In this document: piece by piece, positions 25,467 through 33,916 of the stretch
How the letters are laid out: each line of letters starts with the position of its first letter
Position numbering within the stretch: the first letter of the stretch is position 1
Assembly: GCF_900182745.1 (NCBI RefSeq)
Contig: NZ_FXTY01000002.1
Coordinates: 496,001-560,000 of the forward strand
DNA: 64,000 nt
Direction: 5' to 3'
Origin: Shimia sagamensis
GTDB taxonomy: Bacteria; Pseudomonadota; Alphaproteobacteria; Rhodobacterales; Rhodobacteraceae
Made by a program: the position numbers and the translations under genes
The notes under the pieces: generated by a model
Seen by the model: only the letters and a program-made list of their open reading frames with translations
Told to the model about the DNA's origin: nothing
Database searches by the model: none

Positions 25467-25811
25467 ATGCCCGACCACCTGCAACCCGTGTTCCGCGCCC
25501 TAGGCGACCCCACCCGCCGCGACATCCTGCGTCTATTGGGCCAGGAACCGATGACCATCGCCGAAGTGGCGGACAACTTCGACATGACCCGCGCAGCTGT
25601 GAAAAAGCACCTCGTGGTGCTCAGCGACGGCGGCCTGATCGAGGTTGCCCCACGCGGCCGAGAAAAGGTCAATTCTCTCAACGCCTTGGCGCTCAAACCT
25701 GCACTGGAATGGATAGGTTGGTTTGACCAGTTCTGGGACGCGCGTCTCGACGCCTTGAAAACCGCAATTGAAAAGGAAACGACTGATGACACTGGACACA
25801 ACAATGGCTGA
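25467..25811 (+). CDS. ArsR-family transcriptional regulator (SRPBCC-linked)
   Basis: A 114-residue winged-helix repressor. The start MPDHLQPVFRALGDPTRRDILRLLG and the recognition helix region AEVADNFDMTRAAVKKHLVVLSDGGLIEV are typical of ArsR members that pair with a downstream SRPBCC gene. No cysteine metal site is present, so it is not a classic metal sensor. The reading frame overlaps the SRPBCC gene by 26 bases. The 5' region carries two exact operator copies. Confidence 0.9.
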   Translation: MPDHLQPVFRALGDPTRRDILRLLGQEPMTIAEVADNFDMTRAAVKKHLVVLSDGGLIEVAPRGREKVNSLNALALKPALEWIGWFDQFWDARLDALKTAIEKETTDDTGHNNG

Positions 25812-26223
25812 ACTCTCCCAAGACACCACCATTCGCAAATCGGTCTTTCTGGCCGCACCAAAGGCCCGCGTCTGGGACTTCCTGACCAAAGCTGACTTGC
25901 TCAACGAGTGGTTCCATCCAGCTGAAAAAGACCTCGCAAAGGGTGAAGACTACACGCTGAGGTCGCAGAAAGATGGCGATCGCATGTGCTGGGGCAAAGT
26001 GGTGGACGCCACCCCGCATGACTACATGAAGTGGGATTTCACTGTGGGGCCAATGAATGGCCAAATGTCTTCGGTGGAATGGGAACTCGCGGACGCCCCC
26101 GGCGGCACACGGTTGACGTTGATCCATTCCGGCCTACCCACCAATGTCGATGGCTTTGGTTTGGTCATGGCGCTCGACAAAGGCTGGCACGGCTTTTTGG
26201 CCAACCTGCACGACATGCAGTGA
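25786..26223 (+). CDS. SRPBCC (AHSA1-like) domain protein
   Basis: A 145-residue START/SRPBCC-fold protein. Motifs: SVFLAAPKARVWDFLTKADLLNEWF at the start, WELADAPGGTRLTLIHSG, and GWHGFLANL at the end. Such proteins bind hydrophobic ligands in a deep cavity and often sit in an operon with an ArsR repressor. I chose the ATG at 25786, preceded by AAAAGGA, inside the end of the regulator gene. A strong terminator follows. Confidence 0.85.
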   Translation: MTLDTTMAELSQDTTIRKSVFLAAPKARVWDFLTKADLLNEWFHPAEKDLAKGEDYTLRSQKDGDRMCWGKVVDATPHDYMKWDFTVGPMNGQMSSVEWELADAPGGTRLTLIHSGLPTNVDGFGLVMALDKGWHGFLANLHDMQ

Positions 26224-26230
26224 CCAAAAC

Positions 26231-26259
26231 AAAAGCGCCCCAAATGCGGGGCGCTTTTT
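26231..26259. terminator. Bidirectional terminator after the SRPBCC gene
   Basis: Eleven-base perfect stem AAAAGCGCCCC/GGGGCGCTTTT with a six-base loop, followed by another T on the plus strand and preceded by As, so it can act on both strands. It lies eight bases after the SRPBCC stop and 17 bases before the end of the convergent membrane protein gene. Confidence 0.9.
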
Positions 26260-26275
26260 AAACTTGTTGAAGGAG

Positions 26276-26602
26276 TTAGCGACGGATCTGGCGCGACTGC
26301 GGCTTGCGGTCAATCTTGACCGGCACGGGCTCCGCCAGCATCACCGGCAGCGCGCTGCGCTTGCCACCACCCGGATGGTCATCCTCTTTCATACGCATGA
26401 TTGCGATGCCAAATTGCACGCCGGCAAACACAATCCCGTTGAGCACCCACATCACGACAACCGCCAGAATGCCTTCCGAACTACCGCTCACCAGATGCCA
26501 GAGATTGGCAATGTTGAAGTAGAGCAGCATCGTCACAAAAGCGGCGGAAATGGCAAATCCGATAGCCACTTGGCGAATATAGAGCGAAATCAGCTTTGGC
26601 AT
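26276..26602 (-). CDS. Conserved small membrane protein, two predicted membrane segments
   Basis: A 108-residue protein. Segments about residues 12-30 (VAIGFAISAAFVTMLLYF) and 45-67 (ILAVVVMWVLNGIVFAGVQFGIA) look membrane-spanning. A basic cytoplasmic tail follows (RMKEDDHPGGGKR, KIDRKPQSRQIRR). The beginning MPKLISLYIRQVAIGF is conserved in similar proteins of Rhodobacterales. Its function is unknown. It is a single gene facing the terminator at 26231. Confidence 0.7.
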   Translation of the reverse strand: MPKLISLYIRQVAIGFAISAAFVTMLLYFNIANLWHLVSGSSEGILAVVVMWVLNGIVFAGVQFGIAIMRMKEDDHPGGGKRSALPVMLAEPVPVKIDRKPQSRQIRR

Positions 26603-26746
26603 GGCAGTGCCTCCTCAAACACCATTAAACGGCAGCCCCATCAAAACGGCAAGTCACAGCTGCGCGACACGCGCCACAATGACACAGGGCAGCCCGCTTT
26701 GCGGGCCACCCTGCCCCACCGTCCTTAACAACTGTTTAAAACAGCT

Positions 26747-27190
26747 TCACTCCGCCGCCATCATCTCTGCCATAACCTCTGGCGGAATCTCAGCCTCAAA
26801 CCCCATCAGCTTTTTGTCGACCGGATCAAAGGCCGTGGCGCGTTTGGTCCACACCACGAGCTGGGCTTCCAATTTCTCCGGCTGATCCACAACCGACGCC
26901 CGCAGGAAAATGTTCCCCGGCCGCGCGGCGTTAGTGGAGTACACCGGTGATCCACAGGTGCCGCAGAAATGCCGGCTCACCAAATTACCACTGTCCGCCG
27001 GTTTCTCAAACGCCGTGACTGAGCCATTCAATGACAGCGCATCTTCACGCACCGCCACATGGGTGCAATGCCCCGTACCGCTGGACTTGCGGCAATCTTC
27101 ACAATGGCAATGGCCCACCGCCATCGGCTCCATTTCGCTCTCAAATGTCACCGCACCACACAGGCAGCTTCCCGAAAATCCTACAGTCAT
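26747..27190 (-). CDS. GFA-family (glutathione-dependent formaldehyde-activating enzyme-like) protein
   Basis: A 147-residue protein of the GFA fold, which binds structural and catalytic zinc through cysteines. The motifs GSCLCGAVTFE, GHCHCEDCRKSSG and FCGTCGSPVYS contain all the usual ligands. The founding member was proposed to speed S-hydroxymethylglutathione formation, but most homologues are uncharacterised. The ATG at 27190 has AGGAGA six bases upstream, so I reject the GTG at 27205. It is divergent from an HxlR regulator with a shared operator between, and is followed by a hairpin at 26687-26716 that lacks a T-run. Confidence 0.85.
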   Translation of the reverse strand: MTVGFSGSCLCGAVTFESEMEPMAVGHCHCEDCRKSSGTGHCTHVAVREDALSLNGSVTAFEKPADSGNLVSRHFCGTCGSPVYSTNAARPGNIFLRASVVDQPEKLEAQLVVWTKRATAFDPVDKKLMGFEAEIPPEVMAEMMAAE

Positions 27191-27228
27191 ACCATCTCTC
27201 CTCACTGAATATGCTTGACCCTAGAGTG

Positions 27229-27253
27229 AGTCGCTTGCAAAATGCAAGTGACT
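27229..27253. promoter_or_regulatory. Inverted-repeat operator between GFA and HxlR genes
   Basis: Arms AGTCGCTTGCA (27229-27239) and TGCAAGTGACT (27243-27253), 11 bases with one mismatch and a three-base centre. It lies 38 bases before the GFA start and 27 bases before the HxlR start, so it is well placed for the HxlR protein to control both genes. Confidence 0.65.
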
Positions 27254-27280
27254 TCTCAAACAGGCATTGCGAGCCTCCAA

Positions 27281-27673
27281 ATGACTAAGAAAAACAGATC
27301 AGGATGCCCGATTGCCTCTGGCCTTGAAATTGTTGGGGATCGTTGGACGTTGGTGATCCTGCGGGACATGCTCACCGGCAAATCCAAATATGCCGACTTT
27401 CTCGACAGTCCCGAAAAGATCACCACAAATATTCTGGCGTCACGGCTTTCGCAGATGGAAGAGAACGGACTTGTTTCAAGACGTGAATATCAAACGAATC
27501 CAAAGCGCTACAGCTACCACCTCACCCCAAAAGGCGCAGACTTATTGCCACTGGTGCAAAGCCTTACACGCTGGTCCAATGTGCATTTGTCGCACACCTG
27601 GACCCCGCCGGCCTATTTTATGGAAATGACACCGCAACAAGCGGCAGAGGCTGGCGCAAAACCGCCGGCCTGA
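27281..27673 (+). CDS. HxlR-family transcriptional regulator
   Basis: A 130-residue winged-helix regulator. The family signature is complete: GCPIASGLEIVGDRWTLVILRDML at the start, then PEKITTNILASRLSQMEENGLVSRREYQTNPKRYSYHLTPKGADLLPLV. HxlR members often sense aldehydes or electrophiles and control a neighbouring enzyme gene, which fits the divergent GFA gene. I chose the ATG at 27281, since the upstream 13 residues of the longer frame overlap the operator. Confidence 0.88.
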   Translation: MTKKNRSGCPIASGLEIVGDRWTLVILRDMLTGKSKYADFLDSPEKITTNILASRLSQMEENGLVSRREYQTNPKRYSYHLTPKGADLLPLVQSLTRWSNVHLSHTWTPPAYFMEMTPQQAAEAGAKPPA

Positions 27674-27683
27674 TTGGGCGACC

Positions 27684-28154
27684 TTAAAAGTCTTCCGGCT
27701 TGGCTTCGCGCGCCATGTGATCCAGCACAGCGTTCACAAACTTGCCCTCTTTCCCTTCGGGGAAAAACGCATTGGCAATGGCCACATATTCCGTGATCGC
27801 CACTTTGGCAGGGACATCACTCTGCAACAGTTCAGCGCCAGCAGCACGGAACAACGCCCGTATTGTCGGATCGATCCGGTCAATTGGCCAAGCTGCCACC
27901 AACGCACGGTCGGTCATTTGGTCGATTGGCGCCTGATAGTTCACCGCATCCTCAAGCGTTTTGCGGAAATGATCCACATCGCCCTCAATCATATCGGTAG
28001 CATCATCCACTTCGGCCCCAAACCGGTGATCCAAAAACTCCACCCGCACCTGATCCACCGTCTGGCCAGAGCTTTCCATCTGAAAGAGCGCCTGCACCGC
28101 ATAAAGGCGGGAAGCGGATTTCATCTTACGTTTCTGGTTACCGGATAGGGTCAT
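27684..28154 (-). CDS. nusB: Transcription antitermination factor NusB
   Basis: A 156-residue all-helical NusB. With NusE (S10) it binds boxA RNA and supports antitermination in rRNA operons. Motifs are RLYAVQALFQMESSGQ near the N-terminus and KVAITEYVAIANAFFPEGKEGKFVNAVLDHMAR near the C-terminus, the best-conserved NusB end. Its start overlaps the ribH stop by four bases (ATGA), the usual ribH-nusB coupling. Confidence 0.95.
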   Translation of the reverse strand: MTLSGNQKRKMKSASRLYAVQALFQMESSGQTVDQVRVEFLDHRFGAEVDDATDMIEGDVDHFRKTLEDAVNYQAPIDQMTDRALVAAWPIDRIDPTIRALFRAAGAELLQSDVPAKVAITEYVAIANAFFPEGKEGKFVNAVLDHMAREAKPEDF

Positions 28155-28702
28155 GCCGTTGGGTTGTCCTTGAGTTCGCCTGCCAGCTTGTATTCCTCAG
28201 CATCGGGCAAAAACCCAACGCTTTTGCGCTGAGCGCCCCACTTACGGCCCAATGCCACAAGATGCAAGGCCGCAGCTGCCGCCCCACCACCTTTGTTTTG
28301 ATCTTCTGGATCTGCCCGAACTTCGGCCTGTGTGCGATTTTCCACGGTCAGGATGCCGTTGCCGATGCACAGACCTTGCAGGCCTAACATCTGAATGGCG
28401 CGACTGCTGTCGTTGCACACGGTTTCATAATGCGTGGTCTCGCCACGAATGACACAGCCCAAAGCGACATAGCCATCAAAGTTGCTCATGCGCTCAGCAA
28501 TGCCAATCGCCGTGGGGATTTCCAGCGCGCCAGGCACCTGCACCACGTCATAGGTGCCGCCCGCAGCCTCGATCTCAGCCACAGCACCGGCCAGCATATT
28601 GTCCGCGATATCTTTGTAATAAGGCGAAATCACAATCGCGAGCTTCACCGGCTTATCAAATTCCGCACGTGGCATGATGTAGTGTTTTTCTGCGCCAGCC
28701 AT
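28151..28702 (-). CDS. ribH: 6,7-dimethyl-8-ribityllumazine synthase
   Basis: A 183-residue lumazine synthase that condenses the pyrimidinedione intermediate with dihydroxybutanone phosphate, the step before riboflavin synthase. Motifs are VPGALEIPTAI and YVALGCVIRGETTHYETVC, with the catalytic His in the second, and NKGGGAAAAALHLVALGRKW near the end. The stop overlaps the nusB start, and ribB-type lies only three bases upstream, so ribB-ribH-nusB is one operon. Confidence 0.96.
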   Translation of the reverse strand: MAGAEKHYIMPRAEFDKPVKLAIVISPYYKDIADNMLAGAVAEIEAAGGTYDVVQVPGALEIPTAIGIAERMSNFDGYVALGCVIRGETTHYETVCNDSSRAIQMLGLQGLCIGNGILTVENRTQAEVRADPEDQNKGGGAAAAALHLVALGRKWGAQRKSVGFLPDAEEYKLAGELKDNPTA

Positions 28703-28705
28703 GAC

Positions 28706-29827
28706 TTATTCCTCCGTCAGGATTGGGCGGGTGCCCACAATGGACAGCCCGTAAGCGTCCAGACCAAGATACTTTGTTTGCGGGCTGTCTGTCAGCAGGA
28801 TCAACTCTTTGCAGCCCAGATTGGACAGAATTTGCGCGCCCAAGCCTGTGCGCTTCACCGTGCGAGGGCCTTCATCCTCTTCGGCATAAAGGCTGTGACG
28901 CACTTCGCGGAACAGGCACACAACGCCCCGGCCCTCATCAGCAATTTTGCGCATCGCCGCAGGCAGCTCATTCACGGACTTCGGCCCCAGCCCCAGAACA
29001 TCACTTGCCTCATGCAACGCATGGGTCCGTGTCAGCACCGGTTCAGGCGTTGTGATGTCACCTTTGATCATCACCACATGCTCAATGCCGTGGATCTGAT
29101 CGGTGAAAATGCGCATGTCCCAATCACCGCCATATTCCGACGCCACCGTTTCCCGCGACGTTTCGACAACCTCGTTGTCCACACGCGAGCGGTAGGCAAT
29201 CAAATCACTGATGGTGCCGATTTTGAGACCGTGTTTCTTGGCCACCTCAACCAGCTCCGGCAGGCGCGCCATGGTGCCGTCGTCGTTCATGATCTCACAG
29301 ATCACCGCACTTGGGTGACAGCCCGCAAGACGCGAAATGTCCACGGAGGCTTCGGTATGCCCGGCCCGCACCAACACGCCACCGCGTTTGGCACGCAGCG
29401 GGAACACATGCCCCGGCGTAGCCAATGACGCCATCGTGTTCTGCTCGTTGATTGCGGTGGCAATGGTCAATGCCCGGTCACCCGCGGAAATCCCGGTGCT
29501 CACGCCTTCGCGCGCCTCAATCGACACGGTAAACGCAGTCTCATGGCGCGACGAATTGTTCACCGCCATCATCGGCAGGTCCAGATGGTCAATGCGTTCA
29601 GCGGTCATCGGCAGACAAATCAATCCCCGGCCATGTGTGGCCATAAAGTTGATCGCCGTCGCATCAGCAAATTCAGCCGGGATGATAAAATCCCCTTCGT
29701 TCTCGCGATCCTCATGATCCACAAGAATATAAATGCGGCCCTGACGAGCCTCTTCGATGATCTCTTCAATGGGGCTGATCGCGTCACGCAGGCTTTGCTC
29801 GACGGGTCCGGGATTTTCAAAGGACAT
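28706..29827 (-). CDS. ribB: 3,4-dihydroxy-2-butanone-4-phosphate synthase with degenerate GTP cyclohydrolase II domain (RibBX type)
   Basis: A 373-residue two-domain protein. The N-terminal domain (to about residue 210) is an intact DHBP synthase: GRIYILVDHEDRENEGDFIIPAE, TPGHVFPLRAKRGGVLVRAGHTEASVDISRLAG. It converts ribulose-5-phosphate to the four-carbon precursor of lumazine. The C-terminal domain ends like GTP cyclohydrolase II (RTGLGAQILSNLGCKELILLT), but the zinc region is absent: no C-x10-C-x-C cysteines and no SECLTGD-like motif. GTP cyclohydrolase activity is therefore not expected. This corresponds to the RibBX variant described in Proteobacteria. The start at 29827 gives the family N-terminus; the longer frame does not. 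Confidence 0.9.
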   Translation of the reverse strand: MSFENPGPVEQSLRDAISPIEEIIEEARQGRIYILVDHEDRENEGDFIIPAEFADATAINFMATHGRGLICLPMTAERIDHLDLPMMAVNNSSRHETAFTVSIEAREGVSTGISAGDRALTIATAINEQNTMASLATPGHVFPLRAKRGGVLVRAGHTEASVDISRLAGCHPSAVICEIMNDDGTMARLPELVEVAKKHGLKIGTISDLIAYRSRVDNEVVETSRETVASEYGGDWDMRIFTDQIHGIEHVVMIKGDITTPEPVLTRTHALHEASDVLGLGPKSVNELPAAMRKIADEGRGVVCLFREVRHSLYAEEDEGPRTVKRTGLGAQILSNLGCKELILLTDSPQTKYLGLDAYGLSIVGTRPILTEE

Positions 29828-30001
29828 AGCTGTCTCCGCTTGGTTGCGGCTGAGATAGCCCATGCGGACAACAAATAAAAGTGCAGCCACGACGCCCCGG
29901 CATTCAAAAACGCAACGACACTGTGCGCCAATGCGGAGCTTTCAGGATGTTAGCGCTCGCGCTTTGATCAGAAAGCAGGCTCAGCACACGCTAAGCCTGC
30001 C

Positions 30002-30063
30002 AAGGGGCGCTGCCCCTTCTAGTCAAAGCCAACTCATCCCCGGGATATTGGGGGAAGTGAATG
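30002..30063 (-). repeat. Intergenic repeat family, copy 2
   Basis: On the minus strand it starts one base past the GST stop codon with CATTCACTTCCCCC, AATATCCCGGGG, and ends in the hairpin AAGGGGC/GCCCCTT (30002-30018, three-base loop). It has the same architecture as the copies at 24533, 34550 and 61205. Confidence 0.6.
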
Positions 30064-30064
30064 C

Positions 30065-30784
30065 TCAGCAACATCCGCTGGTGGCAGTGCCACAACCACC
30101 GGACGCCGCAATCTGCTGCGATCCGGCATCGGTCATACCGCGCCCCAAGTACGTCACATCCGCAAGATAGAAAGTGGTAAAGGCCTCCTCGAAGTCCGCT
30201 GCGCCAGCCTTCTGTGCCAGCCCCGTCGCCATGATCGCTCGCTGCCACGCCTGAACTTTGGGGCGTCCCTCAAGGAAATCAAACCCGGTGTGGTCTTTGA
30301 TGATCTGCGCCCGATGCAACAGCACCAACCAAGCGATATCAACCAACCCAATCTGCGCCCCTCCAAAAAACGGCCCGTCGCCAAGCACCTTTTCGATCTT
30401 GTCAAAGGCCGTGCCCAACTTGGCCGACTTCTCCGCCAAGGTCTCCGCGTCCCGGCTGCGCATGGTGCCACATTGCACAAGGTAGTTTTTGGCCGCCAAA
30501 TAGCTCCACGCGCGGTTCAATGCCTTCTGTTCTAGCGAGACATCCGCCTCCAGAGGGGCATAAGCCTCCTCAATATATTCAATGATGGCCTCACTCTCAA
30601 ACAACGCCACGCCGCCCTCAGTGACCATCACCGGCACCTGCCCGTTGGGCGAAATGTCCAAAAACCACTGCGGCTTGTCCGACAGCGAAATATACTCCAC
30701 CTGATACTCCAGCCCTTTGGCCTCCAGCAGCGCGGTCACCCGTTGCACAAACGGGCAGATTTTGAAGCTCACAATTTTGATCAT
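30065..30784 (-). CDS. Glutathione S-transferase family protein with Cys-rich tail
   Basis: A 239-residue GST. The thioredoxin-like N-terminal domain has [23 protein letters not shown], where Cys10-Pro marks an omega/lambda-like class that forms mixed disulfides rather than using Ser or Tyr. Then come NGQVPVMV and [14 protein letters not shown], which bind glutathione, and an all-helical C-terminal domain. It ends in an unusual tail, [13 protein letters not shown], with three cysteines not part of the GST fold; this might bind metal or form disulfides. The start at 30784 gives a normal GST N-terminus. It is divergent from the M19 dipeptidase gene. Confidence 0.85.
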   Translation of the reverse strand: MIKIVSFKICPFVQRVTALLEAKGLEYQVEYISLSDKPQWFLDISPNGQVPVMVTEGGVALFESEAIIEYIEEAYAPLEADVSLEQKALNRAWSYLAAKNYLVQCGTMRSRDAETLAEKSAKLGTAFDKIEKVLGDGPFFGGAQIGLVDIAWLVLLHRAQIIKDHTGFDFLEGRPKVQAWQRAIMATGLAQKAGAADFEEAFTTFYLADVTYLGRGMTDAGSQQIAASGGCGTATSGCC

Positions 30785-30934
30785 TGTCTGTGTCCTTTTG
30801 ATCTCTCTGACGTGAAGACGCGCGGGACCGGAAAAAGACGACAGTTTTCGCAACCTTTTTTCAAACGCGCTTTGTGTTTGGCCAAACCCGCCACATACTG
30901 CTTTCAAATTTCACAGATTTATTTGGAGAGCCCT

Positions 30935-32182
30935 ATGTCTTTGCGCACCGTGTCTTTTGCAGCCCTGACCGCCGCATGTCTGGCCCTGCCCGCCTTTGGC
31001 AGCGAAGAAAGCAAGACCTGGGAGGCAAGCCCAGAAGCCACGCAGTTTGTGAAAGACACCATCGTGCTTGGCATGTTGGCCAGCCCTTATGGCACCGGCT
31101 GGACAGACTATGAGCAGCTCCACACCTATTTTCAACGCGCGCGAGACAACGGCATCACCGGTCATGAAATGACCTTGGCCGCCGCTGACATGTCCTGGGA
31201 AACCTTTCTCGAGCAGCACTACCACTTCCGTGCAGCCATGGCGCAGCAGCCTGAAAACTACCTGATCGTGAACGAGACCCGCGATATTGAGGCCGCGCAC
31301 CTACAGGGCAAAACCGCCGTGATCTGGAACAGCCAGACCGCGACCATCCTCAATGGCGACCTCAAGAAAATGGCGACGCTCAAGGACATTGGCGTGAAGT
31401 CGATGATCCTCGCTTATAACGACATCTTTCGCACCGGCTCTGGCCAATTGGCCGCCCAAAACGGCCGCGACATTGGGCTGACCCCTTGGGGCAAAAAGGT
31501 GATCGACGAGATGGTGCGCTTTGGCATCCTGCTTGATCTCAGCCACACCGGTTCCAAAACAGCCAATGACGCGATGGACTACATGGATGAAACCTACCCC
31601 GGTGTGCCCTATGTTTACACCCACTCGGTGCCGGCGGGCCTCTACAAAAGTGAGCCCAACGCCACACCACAAGGCTGCTACCGCAATATCCCCGATAACG
31701 AGGCCCTGCGCGCGGCCAAATCCGGCGGCTATATCTCGCCCACCTTCACAGAATGGATGCTGGATGGCATTTGGCCGGATGACATTTCCCCCAAACAAGC
31801 CGCCGACATGATTGACTACTATGTGAAACTGGTTGGCGTGGACCATGTGGGCATTGCCTCTGACGACATGTTCTCCACCGAACTTGTCGTCGCTTTCGCC
31901 ACCGCCAATGCGGACATGTACAACGACGGTGGTTACATGATTGACGCGTTTAACAAAGGCGCCACTGGCAGTGGGGAGCTTGCCAGAATTCTGGCTGCCA
32001 TCACCGATGATCTCTGGGCACGTGGCTATTCCAACGAGGACCTCGCCAAAATCTACGGCGGCAACAAAATGCGCGTCTTTGCGCAGGTCTGGGAAGGCAA
32101 ACCACCGGAGCAGTTCTTGCAGGAATACCCGGAACGCCTGCGTCTGCGTCAGGAGCTTGAGGGCAAATTCTTCAACCGCTAG
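30935..32182 (+). CDS. Secreted membrane dipeptidase, peptidase family M19 (second copy)
   Basis: A 415-residue M19-family enzyme with a signal peptide ([16 protein letters not shown], cleavage near residue 22). Motifs: [31 protein letters not shown] (His ligand), YTHSVPAGL (second His) and [15 protein letters not shown] near residue 300. The usual N-terminal HxD pair is replaced by [18 protein letters not shown], so part of the first zinc site may differ from classic dipeptidases. A dipeptidase-type hydrolase with unusual substrate is likely. GGAGAG lies six bases before the start. It differs strongly from the M19 protein at 1194. Confidence 0.8.
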   Translation: MSLRTVSFAALTAACLALPAFGSEESKTWEASPEATQFVKDTIVLGMLASPYGTGWTDYEQLHTYFQRARDNGITGHEMTLAAADMSWETFLEQHYHFRAAMAQQPENYLIVNETRDIEAAHLQGKTAVIWNSQTATILNGDLKKMATLKDIGVKSMILAYNDIFRTGSGQLAAQNGRDIGLTPWGKKVIDEMVRFGILLDLSHTGSKTANDAMDYMDETYPGVPYVYTHSVPAGLYKSEPNATPQGCYRNIPDNEALRAAKSGGYISPTFTEWMLDGIWPDDISPKQAADMIDYYVKLVGVDHVGIASDDMFSTELVVAFATANADMYNDGGYMIDAFNKGATGSGELARILAAITDDLWARGYSNEDLAKIYGGNKMRVFAQVWEGKPPEQFLQEYPERLRLRQELEGKFFNR

Positions 32183-32362
32183 AAATGGCGAATGCGCTCA
32201 GCAAAACTCGCGTTCTTTCAACCAAAGCTAGCAAAACACGACAACAAGCGGGCCAGGTACCGCAGCCAAGCACCTGGTGCACAATTGGACCAAAGTAGCC
32301 TCACCATTCCGAACCTAAGTCAACCGGCGATATCCGGTCGAAATTTTTGAAAGGAACTCATA

Positions 32363-33819
32363 GTGAAACCATCCAATTTGTTGAAACGCGCCCTTGCTGG
32401 CGTAAGCGCCGCAACATTGGCCAGCTCCCTTCTGTTTGACGCAGCACTTGCAGAGCCCCCTCCAATTCAAGAGCCGTCCACCCCCGAAGACATCCAAGCC
32501 GCCCTCACCGGTGGTGTGCCTATGGGGCGTTGGAAAGAGGGGCTGACCTTTGAAGGTATCTCGCCTCAACCTTGGCTCCGGAGTGCCGCGAACTGGTTCC
32601 CCGGCACCGAAGATGTGCAGCCCAACGAGATGCGCATCATTTTTATGGGCTCCGCGCCTTTCATTCGACCGGGCCAAATGAACACCGCTATTCTGGTAGA
32701 GCTTGGAAACGGTAAAATTTTCATGTTCGACATCGGCGAAGGCTCTCCCGCCAACATCATCGCGGGTGGCTATGCGCTCAACCAGATCAGCGATGTGTTC
32801 ATAACCCACCTGCACGTCGACCATTTTGGCGGACTGCCCTATCTGTGGATGTTTGGCACTTGGGCTGGCGGGTGGCATGAAAACCTGACCGTGCACGGCC
32901 CTTCCGGACGTACGGAGGAATATGGCACCGCCACGATGGTGGAGGGCATGAAGATGATGACCGGTTGGCATCGCGACGCCTTCAGCGTCTTCCCGGTTGG
33001 CAAAGGTTTTGACATCGAGGTCAACGAGTTTGATTTTCGCGACAACGGTGGCGTGTCTATGACGAAGACGGCGTGAAAGTCACCCACTGGCAGCGCAGCC
33101 ACGCCAAAGACGGTGCCTCCGGTTATCGGCTGGACTGGAACGACTTGTGTTTCATCTGGACCGGCGACGGCCGCCCCAACATGATCGACATTCCTTTTGC
33201 CGAAGGCTGCGACGTGTTTGTCACCGAACAGCAGCAGGAAATTCTGGAAATTTCCTCTGGTGTTCAAGGGGTACCACCATTCCTTGGTCGCTACACCGTG
33301 GACACCCACCACACGCCAAGCTACGCGGCAGGCTACATTGCCAATCTGGTGCAACCACGGCTCTTGATGAACACCCACATGAGTTATGACCCCTACCAGA
33401 TCGAAGAAACCGTGGCAGAAATCCGCGAGCACTGGAAAGGCCCCTACCACTTTGGGGCGCCCGACGGGATTGTAGTAAACGTCACCAAGGATCAAATCTG
33501 GGTGCGAGATGGCATCCTACCCCGGTTCCCCAACTCGCGCGCGCCGCAGTTCGACTTCAGCCATGGCCAGTTGGTGGTGCCACACCCACCTCACGCCCGC
33601 GAAGACATCCAGGAACCTTACGTGCGTGAGATGGAAATCGATCCCAAGCTCTACTACCCAGAAGGCTACCACCCCGAGCTGCTCACCGAATGGCCGGTGG
33701 ACGGCGATTTGGTGGTGCCCATCGACCAGCTCCCCGACAACCTGAGGGACAGCATGGGGGCAGCCTGGCGTCTGCGTGAGAAAAATCAGGAAATCCTGAA
33801 GAACCAGTCGGACAATTGA
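32363..33819 (+). pseudogene. Metallo-beta-lactamase-fold hydrolase gene with a frameshift
   Basis: Two adjacent frames make one protein of about 485 residues. The first (32363-33076, GTG start after GAAAGGA) has a signal peptide (LLFDAALAEP) and the zinc motif THLHVDHFGG (His149-Leu-His151-Val-Asp153-His154). The second (33073-33819) carries GYRLDWNDLCFIWTGDGRPN, DTHHTPSYAAG and MNTHMSYDPYQIEE. Near 33053-33060 the text GGCGTGTCTATGACGAAGAC needs one extra G (GTG GTC TAT GAC GAA GAC) to join the frames as ...NGGVVYDEDGVKVTHWQ. So one base is missing. The cause may be a true mutation or a sequencing error. The intact protein would be a periplasmic MBL-fold hydrolase resembling proteins annotated near arylsulfatase/RNase Z types. 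Confidence 0.8.
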
Positions 33820-33835
33820 CCTGACAAATTGAAAC

Positions 33836-33868
33836 GGCCCGGAGCTTTAACTCCGGGCCATTTTCTTT
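33836..33868 (+). terminator. Intrinsic terminator after the MBL-fold gene
   Basis: Nine-base perfect stem GGCCCGGAG/CTCCGGGCC with a six-base loop, followed by ATTTTCTTTT on the plus strand. It is 17 bases after the stop codon. Confidence 0.88.
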
Positions 33869-33916
33869 TGAGCGGTTACCTCTCAGGCAAACAGAATTTG
33901 ATGCAGCCCCCCGCGC

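Noticed and set aside
29828-30001. FMN riboswitch before the riboflavin genes
   Set aside because: I looked for the conserved RFN-element blocks upstream of ribB and did not see them on the minus strand.
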